NCBI GenBank assembly: GCA_029055435.1
Contig: JAIDDH010000074.1
Location: 1 to 64,000 of the forward strand
Direction of reading: 5' to 3'
Origin: Acetatifactor sp.
GTDB lineage: Bacteria > Bacillota > Clostridia > Lachnospirales > Lachnospiraceae
DNA: 64,000 bases
Under the pieces are notes generated by a model. That model did no database searches, was not told the DNA's origin, and saw only the letters and a list, made by a program, of their open reading frames with translations. Both the position numbers and the translations under genes were made by a program. Shown here in pieces: positions 18,701-26,723 of the stretch (the first letter of the stretch is position 1; each line of letters begins with the position of its first letter).

Positions 18701-18736
18701 ATGCTGGCCGTTCAGGCCGTAATCGGATCTAAGTAA
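15728..18736 (+). CDS. Degenerate J-domain/TPR protein
   Basis: The 1002-aa protein starts with a J-like domain (CFLVLGIEPTKDERMIKNAY ... FKRLRAAYEEA). The HPD tripeptide that stimulates Hsp70 ATPase is replaced by TNPEDD. The rest is an alpha-solenoid of TPR-like units, clearest at residues 210-330 and 620-780 (for example AYMLRRRASFHKSGRQMEKAL, NPYIHNSMSHIYVLQGNYES). The last 120 residues contain a cysteine pair in CTICGFC. The gene sits 47 bases upstream of a short Hsp70, so it is probably that chaperone's dedicated partner despite the missing HPD. Client and pathway are unknown. The start has GTGAGAGG upstream. Confidence 0.8.
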   Translation: MEMTECFLVLGIEPTKDERMIKNAYREKLAVTNPEDDPEGFKRLRAAYEEASVYAKRSDEEEESQAERDTTPSGLWVERVTEIYTSIRSRQNLELWKALFDDDIFMALEEEENCRWKLLRYLMDHFRLPTAVWKLLDEKMNLTADAGRLRESFPADFINFVVSRCERGEDIEFELFEGADDADYDLFINYYDRCWQALQEEKPEEAAKLLEEAAGLHIYHPTMEICRGNLLYAQDKKNEAGAFMRALYEKYPKNAMVSYNTAEMLWKLEQHDDAADIYLKLKAENDKHYMANLRLTEWYYDKGEYAESKKCAESVLSSGADDSFMELLTKVNAKLEKDLERRFREEQDWEAGLELCWCFLQDGKTSKGIRLAKEIEKSVTAEKEAEYNGLLAKLFVEEAEFEDAIYMAGVWEKLLQEKLLTDESEEEKEKDQDRVRQAYMIRMQCYKSLGYKEKEYFEKAIEAIEAVETGTPRDIGLWLEKAQIYMEMEEYDKSLALTSRMIEEYHVYAAAATAMEVYRRQWEAGGVVQNARICIQNFPGYIRAYEHLGRVYLDLKETEALKELLEEAEKNEIKSPYLEAYRYQMTKKPPEVDVLNRRLDEFQKKFQDKLEEGEMLYYETGLPVITEYLYWYPGAYMLRRRASFHKSGRQMEKALEDYEKALVDEPANPYIHNSMSHIYVLQGNYESALVSMKKAILYGDLEWTAVLYYHMARIYMLLGDNEQALVWFRYYDKTAGKDGGHLRNMAECLARLGKTEEAAEKIAAFYRKEDGTFYDGYYRSLVNVYYTARDKEQMRRVMEEWNRKQQHSTSPFSVLMPKSMRRKKVDEETIDYYDRAGWQAMQEGDGKTALTLLEKRVHLGELRDGSGSKEGLEDLVFAAILFGDEKLGKKYSAKLKLWMNKASFRAVDEDYDRPKAKLTREFLANYYTASDEKLQEILDKEKDCTICGFCLMPLCQELEGMRLLLLIRQGKRKEALERLAHNLEVQPFDEYMLAVQAVIGSK

Positions 18737-18783
18737 GGAAGCGGATTCAAATTATTGAGGAAAAGGATTTAAGAGTATAGGTA

Positions 18784-20469
18784 ATGATAGTAGGAATTGA
18801 TTTGGGTACTACCAACAGTCTGGTGGCGTATTTTACGGAGGAGGGTCCGAAGATCATCCCCAACAGACTCGGGAAAAATCTGACGCCTTCTGTGGTGAGT
18901 GTGGATGAGGAGGGCAATGTATATGTGGGCGAGACTGCGAAGGAGCGCATGAGCCTTTATCCGGCTTCCGTGGCGCAGACCTTCAAGCGCAGCATGGGGA
19001 CGGAGCGCACCTACAATCTGAGCGGTCATCTGTTCAAGCCGGAGGAGCTCTCCAGCATGGTGCTGCGCGCCCTGAAGGAGGATGCGGAGGTCTATCTGGG
19101 CGAGGAGGTGACGGAGGCTGTCATCAGTGTGCCGGCATATTTTGACGACAAGCGCAGAAAGGCCACCAAGCGCGCCGGAGAGCTGGCGGGCCTGAAGGTG
19201 GAGCGCATGATTTCCGAGCCCACGGCAGCCGCTGTGGCTTACGGCTTATATGACAAGAATCAGGACACCCGTTTTCTGGTCTTTGACCTGGGCGGAGGTA
19301 CCTTCGATGTGTCCGTTCTGGAGCTGTACCACAATATTCTGGAGGTTCGCGCTGTGGCCGGGGACAATTATCTGGGAGGCGAGGACTTCACCCAGGAGAT
19401 GGCGAAGCTGTTTCTCCAGAAGACCAAGCTGCAGATATCGGCGCTTTCCGAGAAGGAGCAGGTGCGGCTTTTGAAGGCGGCGGAGAAGGCAAAGCGGGCC
19501 ATAAATGACGAATCCTCCGTCAACATGAGCTTTTTATACAAAGAGGAACTCAAGGAGGCAGTGATTACTGCCAAGGAATATGAGGAGGCCTGCGAGGAGC
19601 TTCTCATGAAGATCCGGGAGCCGGTGAAAAAGAGTCTGGCGGACGCAGGTTTAAAGCTTTCCGACATCGACGAGGTGCTTCTGATCGGCGGCGCGACCAG
19701 GCTTTCCATTGTGAGGGAATTCCTGATCCGTCTGTTCCGCAAATTCCCGGACACGAAGTTAAATCCTGACGAGACGGTGGCGCTGGGAGCCGCGGTGCAG
19801 GCTGCCATGAAGGAGAGGCGCGAGGAGGTAAAGGAGGTCATTCTGACCGATGTGTGCTCCTTTACGCTGGGGACTGAAGTGGTGGTGGAGTATGACGAGG
19901 GCAAGTTTGAGGATGGAAGATTCTGCCCCATCATCGAGCGCAACACCGTGATTCCGGCCAGTCACACGGAGCGCCTTTATACGGCGAGGGACAATCAGAC
20001 CACTGTGCGGGTGCGCGTCCTGCAGGGCGAGAGCCGGTTTGCCAGAAACAATCTGTATCTGGGCGAATTGGAGATTGAGGTGCCCAAGGGTCCCAAGGGC
20101 AGCGAATCCGTGGATGTGACCTACACCTACGATATCAACTCACTTTTGGAAGTGGAGGTCCGGGTGGTCTCCACGGGAATCTCCAAGAAGATGATTATCA
20201 AGGGACAGGATAATCAAATGACGGAGGAAGAGATTAAAAAGCGCATGGAGGAGCTGGCCTATCTGAAGATTCAGCCCAGAGATTTTGAGGAAAACCGTCT
20301 GGTGCTGCTTCGGGCGGAGCGCATGTACGAGGAGGCTCTGGGGGAGCGCAGACAGCGGCTTGACCGCTATATCACGGCATTCGAGGCGGCCTTAAAGAGA
20401 GGCGACCACGATGAGATCCGGGAGACGCGGGAAGAATTGAATGACGTCCTGGAGGATGAGGACGACTAG
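18784..20469 (+). CDS. Short Hsp70-family chaperone (HscC/DnaK-like)
   Basis: The 561-aa protein has the Hsp70 nucleotide-binding domain: phosphate 1 motif GIDLGTTNSLVA, phosphate 2 motif FDLGGGTFDVSVL, and the adenosine motif around LLIGGATRLSIVREFL. The substrate-binding domain is present (residues 370-480), but the C-terminal lid is short and acidic, ending EELNDVLEDEDD, with no EEVD-like tail. It is about 50 residues shorter than DnaK. Pairing with the upstream degenerate J/TPR protein suggests a specialised chaperone system distinct from the housekeeping DnaK. alaS follows after 12 bases. Confidence 0.9.
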   Translation: MIVGIDLGTTNSLVAYFTEEGPKIIPNRLGKNLTPSVVSVDEEGNVYVGETAKERMSLYPASVAQTFKRSMGTERTYNLSGHLFKPEELSSMVLRALKEDAEVYLGEEVTEAVISVPAYFDDKRRKATKRAGELAGLKVERMISEPTAAAVAYGLYDKNQDTRFLVFDLGGGTFDVSVLELYHNILEVRAVAGDNYLGGEDFTQEMAKLFLQKTKLQISALSEKEQVRLLKAAEKAKRAINDESSVNMSFLYKEELKEAVITAKEYEEACEELLMKIREPVKKSLADAGLKLSDIDEVLLIGGATRLSIVREFLIRLFRKFPDTKLNPDETVALGAAVQAAMKERREEVKEVILTDVCSFTLGTEVVVEYDEGKFEDGRFCPIIERNTVIPASHTERLYTARDNQTTVRVRVLQGESRFARNNLYLGELEIEVPKGPKGSESVDVTYTYDINSLLEVEVRVVSTGISKKMIIKGQDNQMTEEEIKKRMEELAYLKIQPRDFEENRLVLLRAERMYEEALGERRQRLDRYITAFEAALKRGDHDEIRETREELNDVLEDEDD

Positions 20470-20481
20470 GAGGATAAACCA

Positions 20482-23136
20482 ATGCAAAAACGTGGTGTAA
20501 ATGAACTGAGAAGAATGTATCTTGACTTTTTTGAGAGCAAGGAGCATTTGAAGATGAAGAGCTTCTCGCTGGTGCCGCACAATGACAACAGCCTGCTGAT
20601 CATCAACTCCGGCATGGCTCCTTTGAAGCCTTATTTTACAGGGCAGGAGATTCCGCCCCGCCGTCGTGTGACCACCTGTCAGAAATGTGTCCGCACCGGC
20701 GATATTGAAAATGTGGGTAAGACTGCAAGACATCTGACCTTCTTTGAGATGCTGGGAAACTTTTCCTTCGGGGATTATTTCAAGCATGAGGCTATCGCCT
20801 GGAGCTGGGAGTTTCTGACGAAACATGTGGGTATGGAGCCGGAGAGACTCTATCCTTCTATTTACTGTGAGGATGATGAGGCTTTTGATATCTGGACCAA
20901 AGAGATCGGTGTGCCCGCTGAGAAGATCACCCGTTTTTACAGAGATGAGAATGGCGCATGCGATAATTTCTGGGAGCACGGCGCAGGTCCCTGCGGCCCC
21001 TGTTCCGAGATATATTATGACAGAGGCGTGAAATATGGCTGCGGGAAGCCTGACTGTAAGGTGGGTTGTGACTGCGACCGTTTTATGGAAGTGTGGAACA
21101 ATGTGTTCACACAGTTTGAGAGTGACGGAAAGGGCAATTACACAGAGCTTGCCCAGAAGAATATCGACACCGGAATGGGACTTGAGAGACTGGCCGTGGT
21201 GGTGCAGGATGTGGATTCCGTGTTTGACATCGACACCATGAAAGCCATTCGGAACCGCATCTGCGAGATTGCTGGAGTGAGCTATCAGGAGGACGAAGCG
21301 AAGGACGTTTCCATCAGGCTTATTACAGATCATATCCGTTCCTCTACCTTCATGATCAGCGACGGCATCATGCCCTCCAACGAGGGCAGAGGCTATGTGC
21401 TGCGCCGTCTGATCCGCCGGGCTGCAAGACATGGAAGGCTTCTGGGTATTCAGGGGAAATTCCTGGCGGAGCTGAGCCGCACAGTCATCAATGAGTGTAA
21501 GGACGGCTATCCCGAACTGGATGAGAAGAAGGAGTTTATTCTGACTGTGCTCACACAGGAGGAGAATAAATTTGACAGAACCATCGATCAGGGCTTAAGC
21601 ATTCTGGCAGAGATGGAGGAAGAGATGGCTAAGAGCGGCTCGAAGGAGCTCTCCGGGGAGAACGCTTTCAAGCTCTATGATACCTATGGTTTCCCCATGG
21701 ATCTGACGGAAGAGATTCTCGGGGAGAAGGGCTTTACCATCGATCAGGCGGGCTTTGCCCTGTGCATGGAGGAGCAGAAGACCAAGGCCAGAAAGGCCAG
21801 AAAGACCACGAATTACATGGGCGCGGACATCACGGTGTACGAATCCATTGACCCTGCCATAACCACAGTTTTTGTGGGCTATGACAGATTACAGCACAAT
21901 TCCAAAGTCACGGTGCTCACCACGGAGACAGAATTGGTGGAGGCTCTCTCCGACGGACAGGTGGGAACCATTATCGTGGAGGAGACGCCTTTCTATGCCA
22001 CCATGGGCGGACAGAATGCCGACACAGGTGTGATCACTACTGCGGACGGAAGCTTTGAGGTGAAGGATACCGTGAAGCTTTTGGGCGGCAAGGTAGGGCA
22101 TATTGGTGTGGTGACAAAGGGGATGATCAAGGTGGGAGATACGGTTACACTCACTGTGAACGAGACCCAGCGCGCCGACACCTGCAGGAATCACTCCGCC
22201 ACACATCTTCTGCAGAAGGCTCTGCGGGAGGTGCTGGGCAGCCATGTGGAGCAGAACGGCTCCTATGTGGACGGCGAGAGACTGCGCTTTGACTTCAGCC
22301 ACTTCCAGGCCATGACCGCGGAGGAGCTGGAGAAGGTGGAGCGGCTTGTGAACGATAAGATTGCGGAGGCCATTCCCGTGGTCACCGATGTGATGAATAT
22401 TGAGGATGCCAAGAAGACGGGAGCGATGCAGCTTTTCGGCGAGAAGTACGGTGAGACCGTGCGCGTGGTGCGCATGGGCGATTTCTCCGTGGAATTCTGC
22501 GGCGGTACGCATGTGAGCAACACGGCGGCGATAACCGCTTTCAAGATTCTCTCCGAGAATGGTGTGGCAGCAGGCGTGAGACGTATCGAGGCCCTGACCG
22601 GAAACGGTGTGTTTGCCTATTATCGCGGTCTGGAGCAGACTCTGGAGAGCGCCGCGAAGGTGCTGAAGACTACGCCGAATGCCATCGTGGAGAAATGTGA
22701 GCATCTCATGGCGGATATGAAGGCGCTTGCCGCAGAGAACGAGTCTCTGAAGAGCAAGGCGGCCAAGGATGCCCTGGGCGATGTGATGGATCAGGTGACG
22801 GAAGTAAAGGGAGTAAAGCTCCTTGCCACGAGCGTGAGCGGCGTGGATATGAACGGCCTGAGAGATCTGGGAGACCAGCTCAAGGAGAAGCTGGGCGAGG
22901 GCGTTGTGGTGCTCTTATCCGAGCAGGACGGCAAGGTGAATCTGGTGGCCATGGCTACGGACGGTGCGGTGAAGGCAGGAGCTCATGCGGGCAATCTCAT
23001 CAAGGGCATTGCTGCACTGGTGGGCGGCGGAGGCGGCGGACGCCCCAATATGGCCCAGGCCGGCGGAAAGAATCCCGCAGGAATCGGACAGGCCGTGGCG
23101 GAGACAGCCAAAGTGCTTGAGGGACAGCTGCAGTAA
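20482..23136 (+). CDS. alaS: Alanine-tRNA ligase
   Basis: The 884-aa protein has the standard AlaRS order. The class II catalytic core comes first (MAPLKPYFTGQEIPPRRRVT, RLIRRAARHGRLLG). The editing domain follows with HSATH near residue 573 and CGGTH near residue 673. The C-terminal oligomerisation/C-Ala domain ends in the glycine-rich GGGGGGRPNMAQAGG. It charges tRNA-Ala and clears Ser/Gly mischarging. An AGGAGG site precedes the ATG, and the gene is 12 bases from the Hsp70 stop. No T-box leader is seen. Confidence 0.97.
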   Translation: MQKRGVNELRRMYLDFFESKEHLKMKSFSLVPHNDNSLLIINSGMAPLKPYFTGQEIPPRRRVTTCQKCVRTGDIENVGKTARHLTFFEMLGNFSFGDYFKHEAIAWSWEFLTKHVGMEPERLYPSIYCEDDEAFDIWTKEIGVPAEKITRFYRDENGACDNFWEHGAGPCGPCSEIYYDRGVKYGCGKPDCKVGCDCDRFMEVWNNVFTQFESDGKGNYTELAQKNIDTGMGLERLAVVVQDVDSVFDIDTMKAIRNRICEIAGVSYQEDEAKDVSIRLITDHIRSSTFMISDGIMPSNEGRGYVLRRLIRRAARHGRLLGIQGKFLAELSRTVINECKDGYPELDEKKEFILTVLTQEENKFDRTIDQGLSILAEMEEEMAKSGSKELSGENAFKLYDTYGFPMDLTEEILGEKGFTIDQAGFALCMEEQKTKARKARKTTNYMGADITVYESIDPAITTVFVGYDRLQHNSKVTVLTTETELVEALSDGQVGTIIVEETPFYATMGGQNADTGVITTADGSFEVKDTVKLLGGKVGHIGVVTKGMIKVGDTVTLTVNETQRADTCRNHSATHLLQKALREVLGSHVEQNGSYVDGERLRFDFSHFQAMTAEELEKVERLVNDKIAEAIPVVTDVMNIEDAKKTGAMQLFGEKYGETVRVVRMGDFSVEFCGGTHVSNTAAITAFKILSENGVAAGVRRIEALTGNGVFAYYRGLEQTLESAAKVLKTTPNAIVEKCEHLMADMKALAAENESLKSKAAKDALGDVMDQVTEVKGVKLLATSVSGVDMNGLRDLGDQLKEKLGEGVVVLLSEQDGKVNLVAMATDGAVKAGAHAGNLIKGIAALVGGGGGGRPNMAQAGGKNPAGIGQAVAETAKVLEGQLQ

Positions 23137-23179
23137 GAAGTTTGGTAATTTGAACCGGGAAATATAATGGAGGAGTCGC

Positions 23180-25087
23180 ATGAAAGAACTCAGGAAGGTG
23201 ATTATAAAGACTTTAATTGCTGTATGGGCTCTGGCAGGCGGCTCCCTTTCCATTATTCTGACCGGATATGTGACGGATGTGCCCCTTGCAAAGTATGCGT
23301 TCACCCTGCTGGAGAATCTGGATGGGTGGGGACTGGAATGCTGCTTTTTGGCACTGGGGATCGGAGCTGTTTTTTATCTGGTGCGGGACCGGCAGAGAAG
23401 TCCCTGGGTCAGCGCGCTTTCGGCAGTGTTTTCCGTCTGCACGGTATTCGGTATCAGCTATGCAAAAACCGCCTCATGGGACTGTATTTTCCTCTTCGGA
23501 AATCAGTTTCTGCTGGCGGTGTTTGTGATGCTGGGGTACTATTTTCTGTATAAGAATGCTATTTTGTTTATCGGTCTGGTGTTTGAGACGAAAAAGGAAT
23601 GGCTGTGTGCGGAGGCACAGAGCAGGCTTGGGCGGATTTTGTTCGAGGAACATTCCTTTCTGGGGCCCTTGCTGTTTCTGCTTGCGACGGGACTTCCCTG
23701 GCTGATTGCCTTTTGTCCCGGGACGCTTCAATGGGATGCCCACGGTCAGCTGTGGATGGCTATGGGAGTGACGGAGCAGACAAGCTACCACCCGGTGTTT
23801 ATTTCTGATTATATGGCGGGCTGTGTGCTGCTCGGGCGCAGATTGTTCCACTCGGATTCCGTGGGTTTGTTTTTCTATACTTTTCCGCAGTTTCTGGCGC
23901 AAAGTCTGGTGTTTTCTTATGTGCTGACCGTGATGAAACGACTTGAAAGCCCTGTTTTGTTCCGGTGGATGGCACTGCTTTTCTGGGGTGTTTTCCCCTA
24001 TTTTCAGATTTGGGGCTTCACCATGGTGAAGGACAGTCCTTATTATATTTCCTTTGTGCTGCTGGCGGCAGTGCTGGCGGAGGTTTTAGCCGGTAATCGA
24101 ATACAGCGGAGGCAGTATGTGCTGCTGGCTCTGGCAGCAGGCGGCATGGTGCTCTCGCGAAATGACGGGAGATATGTGGTGGTTCTGACTCTGCTTGCGG
24201 CTGTCCTGTGTTATCGCAGATATTGGAAGCTCTTTGTGCTGGGGCTCTGTGTCTGTGTGGGGCTGCTTGTGGTGGAGGAGGGAATTTATATGCCCCTTGC
24301 GGGAATCGGCAAAGGGCCTGCGGGGGAGATGCTGTCCGTGCCCCTGCAGCAGACGGCGCGGTATCTGCGGGAGCATTTTGACGAGGTGACGGAGGACGAG
24401 GCAGCCGTGCTGGAGGCGGGATTTGAGGTGGAGCTTTCTGCGATTGCGGACAGATATAAGCCTGAGATTTCCGATCCCGTGAAGGCAAATTTCACGGATG
24501 CCCCCGACAAGGCATATCTGCAAGAGTATTTTCATGTGTGGGCTGCACAGCTTGGGAAACATCCCGACACCTATATTCAGGCCTTTCTGAATCAGATTTA
24601 CGGATATTTTTACCCGGCCTGCCCCAATCACGGGGACTATCTGACGGTGACCTATATCGGCAATTCGGAGCATTGGCAGGACGGTCATATGGACATGGAG
24701 TTTACTGTGAAAAACGGTGTTTTGCGGGAGTTCCTGCGGCATATTATCTACACAGTGGAGAGAATGCCGGTGTTGTCTTTATTTTATGGCTGCGGTGTTT
24801 ATACCTGGTTGCTTTTGGGAGCTGCTATGGGACTGCTTGCCCGCAAAAAGCGCAGGGAGCTGTGTGTCCTGGTGCCGGAATTCAGCGTGCTGCTGATTTG
24901 TCTGGTCTCCCCGGTGAATGGATATCTGCGATATATGATGTCGGTGATGGCGGCGCTGCCGCTCTGGTCGGCATGGTGGTTTTATCAGACCGCGGGACCG
25001 GGAAGGATTGATACGGATGAAAACGGCATGGATGAAAATGATAGGAATGAAGACGATGGGAAGGAAAATGATGGGAATAAAAGATAG
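23180..25087 (+). CDS. Polytopic membrane protein, DUF6020-like
   Basis: The 635-aa protein has around 12 hydrophobic segments and one large hydrophilic loop at about residues 385-500. The stretch FCPGTLQWDAHGQLWMAMG followed by YHPVF resembles the first outer loop of DUF6020 proteins and, more loosely, GT-C glycosyltransferases, where an acidic residue sits in that loop. A lipid-linked glycosyltransferase role is plausible but unproven. The tail is hydrophilic and repetitive (DENGMDENDRNEDDGKEND). It overlaps the start region of the next membrane protein. GGAG precedes the ATG. Confidence 0.75.
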   Translation: MKELRKVIIKTLIAVWALAGGSLSIILTGYVTDVPLAKYAFTLLENLDGWGLECCFLALGIGAVFYLVRDRQRSPWVSALSAVFSVCTVFGISYAKTASWDCIFLFGNQFLLAVFVMLGYYFLYKNAILFIGLVFETKKEWLCAEAQSRLGRILFEEHSFLGPLLFLLATGLPWLIAFCPGTLQWDAHGQLWMAMGVTEQTSYHPVFISDYMAGCVLLGRRLFHSDSVGLFFYTFPQFLAQSLVFSYVLTVMKRLESPVLFRWMALLFWGVFPYFQIWGFTMVKDSPYYISFVLLAAVLAEVLAGNRIQRRQYVLLALAAGGMVLSRNDGRYVVVLTLLAAVLCYRRYWKLFVLGLCVCVGLLVVEEGIYMPLAGIGKGPAGEMLSVPLQQTARYLREHFDEVTEDEAAVLEAGFEVELSAIADRYKPEISDPVKANFTDAPDKAYLQEYFHVWAAQLGKHPDTYIQAFLNQIYGYFYPACPNHGDYLTVTYIGNSEHWQDGHMDMEFTVKNGVLREFLRHIIYTVERMPVLSLFYGCGVYTWLLLGAAMGLLARKKRRELCVLVPEFSVLLICLVSPVNGYLRYMMSVMAALPLWSAWWFYQTAGPGRIDTDENGMDENDRNEDDGKENDGNKR

Positions 25088-26648
25088 AGAAAGCAGACGA
25101 TATCTTCTGATTAATATTTGTTTTGTTCTGGCACTCTGTATCGTGATAGCGCCGCTTCTGGTGCTCGGCGCGTATAATTTTCCCTCGGCGGATGACTGGA
25201 GCTACGGGAGAGACGCCTATAAGGCCCTGCAGGCGGGCGGCGGTGTCGGAACGGTGTTAAAAATCTCCGGTGAGACGGTGGTGAGATATTATGTGGGCTG
25301 GGAGGGGCGTTTCATGAATGCGTTCTTTGCCTCCCTGCAGCCGGGTATCTGGGGAGAAGAATACTATGCGGTAGTGGCATGGCTGATGCTGGGCGGGCTG
25401 ATTTTGGGCGAGATGTTTTTATTTTATGAGTTATTCTGTAAGCTGTTTTGTCAGGATGGCCGCAAAAATCGGGGGCTGTGGCTTCCGGTGGCCGCTTCCA
25501 CATTGATTCTGCAGATACTCTATACCCCCAGCGCCGTGGAGAGTTTTTATTGGTATACGGGAGCGGTGAATTATACTTTTGTGTTCGGATTGTCCATGAT
25601 ACTGATTGCGCTATTTTTAAAATTGGGACTTGGCAGCATAAAAGGCTGGAAGTTCGGGCTGACTGCTACTGTGGCGGGCATTTTGTCTGTGGCGGTGGGG
25701 GGAGACAATTATTCCACCAGTCTGTCCACTGTTTTGTTTATGCTGAGTTCTTATGTATTGCTTCCGGTGTTTTGCGGGAAAGCAGCGGCGTCGGGAAAAT
25801 GGTTTTGCGGAGATCTATTTAAACAGCTCCTGCGCCGGACATGGTATCTCACTGTGCTGACGGGAGGGAGTCTTCTGGCCTGTGTTCTGGCCCCCGGCAA
25901 TGCAAAGCGTCTGGAGGGGAATTTTGGCGGTGCGACCACGGGAAATGCCGTGGAGGCGGTGCTGCAGTCACTGGTGCGCTCTTTTACCAATATCTGGTCA
26001 TGGACTGATGTAAAAATACTGCTGATGATTCTGGTGATTCTGCCCTTTGTGTGGCTGGCTGTGAACAATATGGCGTATGAATTCCGTTTCCCGGGGATTT
26101 TTACCCTGTTTACCTTCGGACTCTATGCCTCTCAGATCACTTCTACTCTCTATGTGGATGGAACCACCGGGGGCGGCAGAGTTGCGGCGATTTTGTACTA
26201 TTCCTATCATGTGTGGCTGGTGGGCAATGTGTGCTATTGGACGGGGTGGTTCTGCAGGAAGAGACAGAAGTGGCCTGTATTTTTGGAAAAGACATTTTCT
26301 GTGGCAGGGCCTTTTGTGCGAAGATTTTTGATTCCCTATTGCGCTGTGGCGGGAATTATTCTGGCGGGGGTGATTTACACCTGTGATTTGAAAGAGATTT
26401 CCAGTTACAGGGCTTACCGCGACTGGCGGCAGGGCTGGGCGCAGCAGTATGCCATCGAGTGGAGGGCGCGGCTGGAGGTGCTCCACGATAAGAACATCAC
26501 GCAGGTGGAGTTTGCGCCGCTGTCCGTGTATCCTGAGACGATGATCTATACAGATCTGCAGGATGCGGATGGCTATATCTGGGTGAACAAGGCCTGCGCC
26601 AATTATTATGACAAAGAGTATATTCATATTGTAAATGCCGCAGAATAA
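25071..26648 (+). CDS. Polytopic membrane protein, DUF6056-like
   Basis: The protein is 525 aa from the ATG at 25071, preceded by GGGAAGG at a good distance. The ORF track opens at a TTG at 25008, and in-frame ATGs also occur at 25017 and 25056. About 11 hydrophobic segments are visible. The first outer loop contains NFPSADDWSYG, the Asp-Asp signature of DUF6056 proteins and reminiscent of GT-C glycosyltransferases. Another loop has SFYWYTGAVNYTF. It probably works with the upstream DUF6020-like protein on cell-envelope glycans, which is inference from layout. The N-terminal extension overlaps the neighbour in a repetitive stretch. Confidence 0.75.
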   Translation: MGIKDRESRRYLLINICFVLALCIVIAPLLVLGAYNFPSADDWSYGRDAYKALQAGGGVGTVLKISGETVVRYYVGWEGRFMNAFFASLQPGIWGEEYYAVVAWLMLGGLILGEMFLFYELFCKLFCQDGRKNRGLWLPVAASTLILQILYTPSAVESFYWYTGAVNYTFVFGLSMILIALFLKLGLGSIKGWKFGLTATVAGILSVAVGGDNYSTSLSTVLFMLSSYVLLPVFCGKAAASGKWFCGDLFKQLLRRTWYLTVLTGGSLLACVLAPGNAKRLEGNFGGATTGNAVEAVLQSLVRSFTNIWSWTDVKILLMILVILPFVWLAVNNMAYEFRFPGIFTLFTFGLYASQITSTLYVDGTTGGGRVAAILYYSYHVWLVGNVCYWTGWFCRKRQKWPVFLEKTFSVAGPFVRRFLIPYCAVAGIILAGVIYTCDLKEISSYRAYRDWRQGWAQQYAIEWRARLEVLHDKNITQVEFAPLSVYPETMIYTDLQDADGYIWVNKACANYYDKEYIHIVNAAE

Positions 26649-26723
26649 GGTTGCGGGTTGTCAAGCGATGAGGGATAAATAAGACAGAAATGGATAAATC
26701 CGCGGGAACGGAGAGATAGATTA

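Noticed and set aside
20461-20490. T-box leaders for alaS and glyQS
   Set aside because: Both genes follow upstream genes by 12-15 bases; no T-box sequence or leader hairpins fit in the space.
20392-21432. 346-codon minus-strand ORF opposite alaS
   Set aside because: It is an antisense shadow of conserved alaS codons; its His/Ile-rich composition is unlike a real protein.
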